DNA of 12,462 nt from Clostridiaceae bacterium UBA6085. GTDB lineage: Bacteria; Bacillota; Clostridia; Clostridiales; Clostridiaceae. The stretch covers positions 1,471 to 13,932 of the forward strand of contig DIXH01000045.1 in the NCBI GenBank assembly GCA_002428605.1, written 5' to 3'. The position numbers and the translations under genes were made by a program. The notes below the pieces were generated by a model, which ran no database searches, had not been told where the DNA came from, and worked only from the letters and a program-made list of their open reading frames with translations. The stretch's first letter is position 1, and every line of letters begins with the position of its first letter. Below, piece by piece: positions 1 to 5,309 of this stretch.

Positions 1-20
1 TCAAGTTCCGTCCCTTATAA

Positions 21-26
21 AGGAGG
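21..26 (+). promoter_or_regulatory. Ribosome binding site of the first gene
   Basis: AGGAGG lies six bases before the ATG at 33, which fixes the start of the flavoprotein gene. Only 32 bases precede the gene in this window, so its promoter and any upstream operon partner cannot be seen. Confidence 0.85.
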
Positions 27-32
27 AAAACC

Positions 33-1022
33 ATGAGCTTCAAGCTTAATCTCGACTTCGGCAGTGCAATTGCCAAGACAAGTCAAAACAATTTGGATCC
101 GGGGACCACATATGATGTGCTGGTGGTCGGAGGAGGACCTGCAGGACTCAATGCAGCTCTTTACGCTTCAAGGAAGGGCCTTGTGACCGGTATCCTTACA
201 AAAAGGAAAGGCGGACAGATCCTTGATACCTCTGAGGTCGACAATTATCTGGGAATAAAGTCCATGTCAGGCGAAGGCCTTGTACAGGAGTTCCTGTCAC
301 ATGTTGACCAGAACGGGATCCCGGTACTCTCCGATGTTGAAGTGACGGGAATAAGCTCCGGGGACGGAGTTCACAGTCTGATGCTGGACACGGGTGAAAC
401 CTACAGGGCAAGGTCAATAATAGTTGCTACGGGTTCCAAGCCAAGGACACTTGGTGTTCCGGGCGAACAAGAGTATTCAGGAAAAGGAGTATCCTACTGT
501 GCAATATGCGACGGCCCCTTCTTCAAAGGCAGGGAGGTCTTCGTGGCAGGCGGCGGAAATTCAGCTGCTGAGGCTGCAATCGACCTTGCAAAGGTGGCGT
601 CAAAGGTCACAATAGTCCACAGGAGCCAGTTCAGGTCCGATAAGGTGCTGACTGACCAGCTTTACTCGAATCCGAAGATAAGCGTCATGCTTGGAACAAC
701 GATCACCGAAGTCATCGGTGACGGAACATTCAAGGGTCTTAAGGCAAGGGATAACGCTACAGGGGAAGAGAAGCTTCTCCAGGGAGACGGACTGTTCGTT
801 GAGATAGGTCATGATCCCTTCACCGGTCCTTTCGGGAAGCTTGTGGACCTTAACAGCCATGGTGAGATCATCGTGAACCTGAAGAACGAGACAGGTATTC
901 CGGGAATATACGCGGCAGGCGATGTCACCGAAGTGCCATACAAGCAGATAGTCATAGCTGCAAGCGACGGAGCCAAGGCTGCCCTATCCGCAAGCGAATA
1001 CCTGAACAGGCTTAAGGCCTGA
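33..1022 (+). CDS. AhpF-like / thioredoxin-reductase-family FAD-dependent disulfide reductase
   Basis: A 329-residue flavoprotein of the class II pyridine nucleotide-disulfide reductase family. Such enzymes pass electrons from NAD(P)H through FAD and a CxxC pair to a thioredoxin-like partner in the cytoplasm. The FAD motif GGGPAG is at residues 33-38, the redox pair CAIC at 156-159 followed by DGP, the nucleotide-binding motif GGGNSA at 173-178, and the second FAD motif AAGD at 294-297. The match to the C-terminal half of AhpF is closer than to classical TrxB: GGQILD, ARSIIVATG and VPYKQI are all AhpF-like. About 27 residues precede the FAD domain, where AhpF has a linker. The segment HRSQFR at 196-201 resembles the NADPH-contacting HRRxxFR of TrxB but lacks its second Arg, so cofactor preference is uncertain. 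The next gene encodes what looks like the missing AhpF N-terminal half. Confidence 0.9.
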   Translation: MSFKLNLDFGSAIAKTSQNNLDPGTTYDVLVVGGGPAGLNAALYASRKGLVTGILTKRKGGQILDTSEVDNYLGIKSMSGEGLVQEFLSHVDQNGIPVLSDVEVTGISSGDGVHSLMLDTGETYRARSIIVATGSKPRTLGVPGEQEYSGKGVSYCAICDGPFFKGREVFVAGGGNSAAEAAIDLAKVASKVTIVHRSQFRSDKVLTDQLYSNPKISVMLGTTITEVIGDGTFKGLKARDNATGEEKLLQGDGLFVEIGHDPFTGPFGKLVDLNSHGEIIVNLKNETGIPGIYAAGDVTEVPYKQIVIAASDGAKAALSASEYLNRLKA

Positions 1023-1063
1023 ATGAAAGCCAACAAATAAATTTATATAAAATACGGATAAAT

Positions 1064-1068
1064 GGAGG
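1064..1068 (+). promoter_or_regulatory. Ribosome binding site deciding between three nearby ATGs
   Basis: GGAGG is 3, 9 and 15 bases before the ATGs at 1072, 1078 and 1084, all in one frame. The nine-base spacing makes 1078 the most likely start; 1072 is too close for efficient initiation. Confidence 0.6.
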
Positions 1069-1077
1069 AAAATGAAA

Positions 1078-1719
1078 ATGAAAATGTTCAACGAAGAATT
1101 GAGAGGCCAGCTTAAGGAGGTCTTCAACGACCTTGCAGGTGATGTTACGATCGCCCTGTTCACCAAGGAAGGCGAATGCTACAGCTGCGAGGAGACTACA
1201 GGCTACATGGAGGAGATAGAGGAGCTCAGCGACCTCATACACCTTAAGAAGTATGACCTTGACAAGGACAGTGAACTTGCTAAGGAATACAATGTCACAA
1301 TGGTCCCGAGCATAGTGCTTCTAAACAAGGATGGAAAGTATGAGGGAGTCAAGTTCAACGGTATACCTGCGGGACACGAGATAAACTCATTCATCCCTGC
1401 CCTGCTCGAGGTATCAGGAAGGAATTCAGAGCTTCCAAAGGACCTTGAGGAGAGGATCAGAAAGATCGACAAGCCGACCAACATCAAGGTCTTCGTTACA
1501 CTCAGCTGCCCTCACTGCGCAGGAGCAGTACAGAAGGCGCACAAGATGGCTCTCATGAATCCATTTATCGATGCTGAGATGGTCGAGGCTGAGACATTCT
1601 TCGACCTTTCAAACAAGTTCAACGTATCCGGTGTTCCAAAGATAGTCATAAATGAAAAGCATGAGCTTCTTGGAAACCAGCCGATACAGGCATTCCTTGC
1701 TGAAATGGAGAGAGTGTAG
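1078..1719 (+). CDS. Tandem thioredoxin-fold protein, AhpF N-terminal-domain / protein disulfide oxidoreductase type
   Basis: A 213-residue protein with two thioredoxin folds in a row. The first has CYSC at about residues 34-37 and a cis-Pro loop MVPS near 75; the second has CPHC at about 144-147 and GVP near 185. The C-terminal half closely follows the active fold of the AhpF N-terminal domain (CxxC, then an alpha helix, then NP and a GVP loop). In classical AhpF only the second fold keeps its cysteines, so keeping both makes this resemble archaeal protein disulfide oxidoreductases. It begins 55 bases after the flavoprotein stop and is most likely its direct electron acceptor, passing reducing power to a peroxiredoxin or other disulfides. 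The first ATG (1072) would add two residues. The operon ends at the hairpin just downstream. Confidence 0.88.
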   Translation: MKMFNEELRGQLKEVFNDLAGDVTIALFTKEGECYSCEETTGYMEEIEELSDLIHLKKYDLDKDSELAKEYNVTMVPSIVLLNKDGKYEGVKFNGIPAGHEINSFIPALLEVSGRNSELPKDLEERIRKIDKPTNIKVFVTLSCPHCAGAVQKAHKMALMNPFIDAEMVEAETFFDLSNKFNVSGVPKIVINEKHELLGNQPIQAFLAEMERV

Positions 1720-1738
1720 ACTCTGCCGGAATAAGCAA

Positions 1739-1782
1739 AAAGGTCAGGATATGGCAAGTAAAATTGCCTTATCCTGACCTTT
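1739..1782. terminator. Bidirectional Rho-independent terminator between convergent genes
   Basis: An inverted repeat with 19-base arms (1739-1757 and 1764-1782), one mismatch and the six-base loop GTAAAA. The - strand transcript is followed by five U (complement of A at 1737-1741 in part, then GCUUAUU); the + strand has only a short T run. It lies between the + strand redox pair and the convergent - strand amidohydrolase, so it probably ends both transcripts. Confidence 0.85.
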
Positions 1783-1829
1783 GTCATTTAACGAAACAGC
1801 TGATGACACGCTTCTTTTTGAAGACCTGT

Positions 1830-3017
1830 TCATCCTTCCTGAGACAGGAAGTCCATCGCAATCTGCGCCAGGCCCTTGGCGAGAAGCTTCATGTTCGAAT
1901 CATCGAAGCAGAAGTACGGGTTGTGATGAAGGACAGGATTTTTCTCATCCTTCGCTATGCCGATGAAGGCATAGGCTGACGGCACATGCTGCCCAAGGTA
2001 GGCGAAGTCTTCTCCCCCCATTGACTGGATCTGGTTGTCTGAGACATTCAAGGGGTCCGAATGCTTTTTGAAGGCATCCCTCGCTAGACGTGCCATCCCC
2101 TCATCGTTGATGAGAACTGGAAACCTTTTGCCATAAATGAATCTGGCGGTGGCCCCCATTGATCCGGCAATTCCTTCAGCAAGCTTTTCAAGCTCCTTTG
2201 GGACCCTCTCCCTTGTATCCTCATCCAGCGTCCTTATTGTCCCCTTCATCATCACCTTCTCAGGAATGACATTGTGGACTTCTCCGCCGCTAATACTGCA
2301 CACGGATACTACACAAGGTGCCAGAGGATTCACCCTTCTCCCGACCATGTTATGGAAGGCATTTATAATGCACGCTGATACCATTATCGGATCAACGGTC
2401 AGATGCGGCTGTGCTCCGTGTCCACCTCTGCCTGTGACCTCAAGGTCGAATACATCGGGTGAGGCCATGATGGGTCCGCCTGATACCGCTACCTTCCCCT
2501 CTTCCATGAGCCCCCAGAGATGGCATCCGAAGGCTGCATCGACCTTCGGCGATTCAAGTATCCCTTCCTCGATCATGGGCAGGGCTCCTCCATCCTCCTC
2601 TTCAGCAGGCTGGAACATGAACTTGATGCAGCCGTCAAAGGAATCCCTCATCTCCGACAGGACCATGGCAGCGCCAAGAAGCCCTGCGGTATGCGCGTCG
2701 TGGCCGCAGGCGTGCATCTTACCCCTGACCTTCGACCTGTAGGGCACATCCGCCATTTCATCGACCGGAAGAGCATCCATGTCTGCCCTTAAAAGCACTG
2801 TCTTACCAGGACCTCTTCCATGGAGCACCCCAAGCACACCTGTTTTTGCGATCCCTGTCCTTGTCTCTATTCCAAGGCTTCTGAGGGTTTCTGCAACAAG
2901 AGCTGCAGTCTTTACCTCCTCAAAGGCTATTTCAGGCTCCATATGTATGCGGTGCCTTATTGAAACCATCTGGTCATAATTCTTTTCAAGAATCTCTGAT
3001 ATCCTATCCGTTGACAG
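1830..3017 (-). CDS. M20-family metal-dependent amidohydrolase (N-acyl-amino acid amidohydrolase / HipO-like)
   Basis: A zinc/manganese-type peptidase M20D hydrolase that cleaves amide bonds of N-acylated amino acids or related small substrates in the cytoplasm. Counting from the first ATG (2967-2969), metal ligands appear as CGH at 88-90 in HACGHDAHT, Glu 123/124 in QPAEEE, His 150 in FGCHLWG and His 348/349 in LHHNPYF; the dimerisation domain contains GRGGHGAQP at 180-188. The frame stays open upstream of that ATG and encodes ISEILEKNYDQ, which fits the start of this family. No ATG, GTG or TTG occurs there, but a CTG at 3015-3017 is preceded by AAGGGAG with an eight-base gap, giving 395 residues. 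That CTG start is inferred. The gene has its own terminator-separated unit and is not obviously cotranscribed with moaD. Substrate cannot be read from sequence. Confidence 0.88.
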   Translation of the reverse strand: MSTDRISEILEKNYDQMVSIRHRIHMEPEIAFEEVKTAALVAETLRSLGIETRTGIAKTGVLGVLHGRGPGKTVLLRADMDALPVDEMADVPYRSKVRGKMHACGHDAHTAGLLGAAMVLSEMRDSFDGCIKFMFQPAEEEDGGALPMIEEGILESPKVDAAFGCHLWGLMEEGKVAVSGGPIMASPDVFDLEVTGRGGHGAQPHLTVDPIMVSACIINAFHNMVGRRVNPLAPCVVSVCSISGGEVHNVIPEKVMMKGTIRTLDEDTRERVPKELEKLAEGIAGSMGATARFIYGKRFPVLINDEGMARLARDAFKKHSDPLNVSDNQIQSMGGEDFAYLGQHVPSAYAFIGIAKDEKNPVLHHNPYFCFDDSNMKLLAKGLAQIAMDFLSQEG

Positions 3018-3025
3018 ATATATCT

Positions 3026-3032
3026 CTCCCTT
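3026..3032 (-). promoter_or_regulatory. Ribosome binding site supporting a CTG start
   Basis: On the - strand AAGGGAG is followed by eight bases and then CTG (3017-3015). The downstream ATG at 2969 has no comparable site, only a GAAAAG about 13-18 bases before it. This pairing is the reason the amidohydrolase is drawn from CTG. Confidence 0.6.
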
Positions 3033-3048
3033 CAGACTGATTACTCTG

Positions 3049-3078
3049 ATTATATATCCCGGACGTGAGTTACCGCAA
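3049..3078 (-). promoter_or_regulatory. Putative vegetative promoter of the amidohydrolase gene
   Basis: On the - strand TTGCGG (3078-3073) is followed by 18 bases and a perfect TATAAT (3054-3049). Transcription would begin near 3042, after the moaD terminator and about 25 bases before the proposed CTG start. The -10 is exact, the -35 matches only in its TTG. Confidence 0.5.
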
Positions 3079-3094
3079 TCACAAGTAAAACAAA

Positions 3095-3117
3095 GAATCC
3101 GGACACCGTCCGGATTC
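3095..3117 (-). terminator. Rho-independent terminator after moaD
   Basis: Perfect ten-base arms GAATCCGGAC (3095-3104) and GTCCGGATTC (3108-3117) with a three-base loop. On the - strand the stem is followed by TTTGTTTTACTT. It starts 12 bases after the moaD stop and ends the aor-moaD transcript. Confidence 0.88.
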
Positions 3118-3128
3118 TCGTATTGTCT

Positions 3129-3353
3129 TCAGCCTCCGCCAACCGGCGGAAATACTGAAAGTGTGTCCTTGTCTTCCGGGAAGTCATCAAGGGATGCATC
3201 CCTGCCGTTCCTCAAAAGTATTGCCACATCCTCATCCATGATCCCCATGGAACCGAGTATGGTCCTTATGGTTTCACCCTCTGACACCTCCAGGGCAATG
3301 ATCTTACCCCTGTTCTCCCGGAGTGTGGCGAACAGCCTTATTGTAAGGTCCAA
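3129..3353 (-). CDS. moaD: MoaD/ThiS-family sulfur carrier protein
   Basis: A 74-residue beta-grasp protein, the small subunit of molybdopterin synthase type. These carriers receive sulfur as a C-terminal thiocarboxylate and donate it to the pterin dithiolene. The sequence opens with the typical IRLFATLRE and ends SVFPPVGGG, so the reactive diglycine tail is intact. The start codon is TTG (3353-3351); the TAA stop of aor runs directly into its ribosome binding site (TAAGGAGG), five bases before the TTG, so the two genes are translationally coupled with a ten-base gap. Position directly after a tungstoenzyme suggests a dedicated role in the bis-pterin cofactor, which is an inference: no MoaE, MoeB or other cofactor genes are in this window. 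Confidence 0.9.
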   Translation of the reverse strand: MDLTIRLFATLRENRGKIIALEVSEGETIRTILGSMGIMDEDVAILLRNGRDASLDDFPEDKDTLSVFPPVGGG

Positions 3354-3363
3354 TGGCTCCTCC

Positions 3364-5169
3364 TTACTTCAGTCCGAGCGCTGAAAGCTTGTCGTCCTTA
3401 GGAACTCCATCCTCTGACCAGCCTCTTACCTTGTAATAGTCAGGCAGTGTCTCGTTGAGCTTTGTTACCCAGCCCTTTGAAGGTCCGTCAACAATTGGAT
3501 CCTCAAGAAGTCTCTTAGGAAGCGTGTCTGTCGAAGCTGCTATGCCCGCCTTCATGTTCCAGACTCTCTCAAGGTTCCATACTCTTTCTCCTGCCTCGAT
3601 GAACTCAGCTCCTGTATAGGTGGAACCGGTTATTGCGTTAACGAGGTCAGCGTAGTCGTCAGCGCCAAGTGCGAATGATGTGAACAGGCAGAGTCCTGAT
3701 GAATCTATGGCAGCTGTGAAATCCTGGAATATCTTGGTCCATTCTGCCTTGCCTTCAAGTGTGAACCTGTCAAGCTTCTCAGGAAGTCCGAGTATCTCAG
3801 GGGAGATCATGTAGCCTCTTACGTGGCAGCCGCCTCTGTTGGAGGTTGCATAGGATATTCCGTGTCCCTGGATTCCTCTCGGGTCGTATGCAGGAAGCTC
3901 CTGCTTCTTTACTGACATGGAGTACTCCGGAACGCCATAGCTTTCGCAAAGCCTGTATGAGCCTTCTGCAAGCTTGATTCCGAAGCCTTCTACGGCTCCC
4001 ATCCTCTTCGTCCATTCAACTATTGCCTCTGAGCTTCCCCAAACCAGCTCAGGTCCGTCTCCAAGCTCTTCCTTGGTGATGTAGCCTCTCTGGTAAAGCT
4101 CCATTGCAGCAGCTATCGTAGTACCTGCTGATATGGTGTCAAGACCATATTCGTTGCACCAGTAGTTAGCCTTGATGACTGCAGGAAGGTCGTTCACTCC
4201 GCAGTCTGCGCCAAATGCCCATACTGTCTCGTATTCAGGTCCCTGTCCCTCTATGTCATCAACCTTGCAGTATCTTCCGCAGCCTATCGGGCATCTGAAG
4301 CATGGGTCCTTCCTAGTAAGGTACTTCTCTGCAAGAGTCTCTCCGCTTATGTCCTCAGCGAAGGAATACTGTGACTCCTGGAAGTTCCTGGTAGGCAGTA
4401 CGCCGTTCTCATTGATTATGTTGACAAGCACCGCAGTTCCGTATGCAGGAAGTCCCTGTCCGGTAACGCCGTTGTCCCTGATCTTCTTGGTGCATCTTGC
4501 GAATACTTCCTTGAGCATTGCAGGGTCCTTGACCTCAACCTTCTTCGAGCCCTTGACTACGATAGCCTTAAGGTTCTTGGATCCCATTACGGCGCCGACT
4601 CCTGACCTTCCTGCTGCCCTTCCCTTGTCGTTCATGATTGCAGCCATGAGTGAAAGCCTTTCACCTGCTGGTCCTATGCACGCAACCTTTGCCTTCTCGC
4701 CATGGATCCCTTCAAGAGTCTCGGTGGTGTCTATAACAAGCTTTCCCCAAAGCCCTGAAGCATCCTTGAGCTCTACTTCATCATCAACTATGTTTATGTA
4801 TACAGGCTTCTCTGACTTTCCTTCAAGGACTATCATGTCATATCCGGCAAATTTCATCTCTGCGCCGAAGAATCCGCCTGAATTCGAGCTTGCTACCGTT
4901 CCTGTCAGAGGTGACTTGGTTATTACCATGTACCTTCCGCCTGTTGGTGTGTTGGTTCCGGTAAGAGGACCTGCCGCAAATATGAGCTTGTTCTCCGGGC
5001 TTAGAGCATCAACGTTCGCATCGATCTCATCAATGAGCATCTTTGTTCCAAGTCCTCTTCCCCCGAGGAACTTGACTGCATCATCAAGATTGAGCTGCTC
5101 CTTCTTGATTGTTCCTGAGGTCAGGTCGATCCTCAGTACTGTACCCTGATATCCGTAATAGTTTGACAT
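3364..5169 (-). CDS. aor: Aldehyde:ferredoxin oxidoreductase, tungsten-dependent
   Basis: A 601-residue tungsten bis-pterin enzyme oxidising aldehydes to carboxylic acids with ferredoxin as acceptor. Length and landmarks follow the Pyrococcus furiosus AOR: three cluster cysteines in CFRCPIGC at 290, 293 and 297, the fourth at Cys 494, and Glu 312 and His 449 near the positions of its active-site Glu313 and His448. N-terminal motifs GGRGLG at 36-41 and GRYMVITKSPLTG at 78-90, plus GRAAGRSGVGAVMGSKNL at 183-200, are typical of the pterin-binding family. The start is the ATG at 5169, with GGAGGG five to ten bases upstream on the - strand; an in-frame ATG at 5226 would run through the sigma-54 promoter and is rejected. 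moaD follows ten bases after the stop. In a fermenter it would handle aldehydes from amino-acid or alcohol metabolism; the true substrate is not visible. Confidence 0.96.
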   Translation of the reverse strand: MSNYYGYQGTVLRIDLTSGTIKKEQLNLDDAVKFLGGRGLGTKMLIDEIDANVDALSPENKLIFAAGPLTGTNTPTGGRYMVITKSPLTGTVASSNSGGFFGAEMKFAGYDMIVLEGKSEKPVYINIVDDEVELKDASGLWGKLVIDTTETLEGIHGEKAKVACIGPAGERLSLMAAIMNDKGRAAGRSGVGAVMGSKNLKAIVVKGSKKVEVKDPAMLKEVFARCTKKIRDNGVTGQGLPAYGTAVLVNIINENGVLPTRNFQESQYSFAEDISGETLAEKYLTRKDPCFRCPIGCGRYCKVDDIEGQGPEYETVWAFGADCGVNDLPAVIKANYWCNEYGLDTISAGTTIAAAMELYQRGYITKEELGDGPELVWGSSEAIVEWTKRMGAVEGFGIKLAEGSYRLCESYGVPEYSMSVKKQELPAYDPRGIQGHGISYATSNRGGCHVRGYMISPEILGLPEKLDRFTLEGKAEWTKIFQDFTAAIDSSGLCLFTSFALGADDYADLVNAITGSTYTGAEFIEAGERVWNLERVWNMKAGIAASTDTLPKRLLEDPIVDGPSKGWVTKLNETLPDYYKVRGWSEDGVPKDDKLSALGLK

Positions 5170-5205
5170 TTTATCCCTCCTATGGATGTTCTGTACTGAT
5201 ATATT

Positions 5206-5221
5206 AGCAAGAATCATGCCA
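5206..5221 (-). promoter_or_regulatory. Sigma-54 (-24/-12) promoter of aor-moaD
   Basis: On the - strand TGGCATGATTCTTGCT has the invariant GG (5220-5219) and GC (5208-5207) separated by exactly ten bases and differs from the consensus TGGCACG-N4-TTGCW at one position. Transcription should start near 5196, about 27 bases before the aor ATG. The neighbouring gene encodes a GAFTGA-containing activator, which supports the call. Confidence 0.88.
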
Positions 5222-5235
5222 AACATAGCTAAAGC

Positions 5236-5264
5236 TGTAACCGATTGAACTGCAATGGTTTACA
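5236..5264. promoter_or_regulatory. Imperfect dyad, candidate activator (enhancer) site
   Basis: Twelve-base arms TGTAACCGATTG (5236-5247) and CAATGGTTTACA (5253-5264) match at 10 of 12 positions around a five-base centre. The dyad is centred about 54 bases before the predicted aor start of transcription and carries AACC...GGTT outer steps like the stronger dyad at 5279-5303, whose centre is 41 bases (about four helical turns) away. Confidence 0.45.
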
Positions 5265-5271
5265 TTTTCAC

Positions 5272-5303
5272 AAAAAAACAACCGCTCCATTATGGAACGG
5301 TTG
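5272..5303 (-). terminator. Terminator of the activator gene; also candidate enhancer site
   Basis: Arms of eleven bases (5279-5289 and 5293-5303) around a TTA loop, with one G-U pair in the - strand RNA, are followed by seven U (5278-5272). It begins seven bases after the activator stop codon. The same DNA is a palindrome AACCG...CGGTT centred about 95 bases upstream of the predicted aor transcription start, the usual range for a sigma-54 enhancer. Confidence 0.88.
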
Positions 5304-5309
5304 TGATTA

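Noticed and set aside
33..1719. Selenocysteine in the redox proteins
   Set aside because: The CxxC motifs are encoded by TGC/TGT and no in-frame TGA followed by continuing homology was seen at active sites.
1811..1823. CTTC-TTTTT-GAAG hairpin near the amidohydrolase stop
   Set aside because: Four-base arms only, next to a far stronger bidirectional terminator at 1739-1782.
2137..2742. A 201-codon + strand ORF opposite the amidohydrolase
   Set aside because: It is antisense to the metal-ligand region of a well-supported M20 gene and encodes no recognisable motif.
4172..5149. A 325-codon + strand ORF opposite aor
   Set aside because: It lies wholly antisense to a clear AOR gene, has no ribosome binding site and its product is Ser/Pro-rich and low in complexity, typical of a shadow frame.
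5170..5226. N-terminal extension of AOR from ATG at 5226
   Set aside because: It would translate through the -24/-12 promoter and lacks a ribosome binding site; ATG 5169 has GGAGGG and the family's usual N-terminus.
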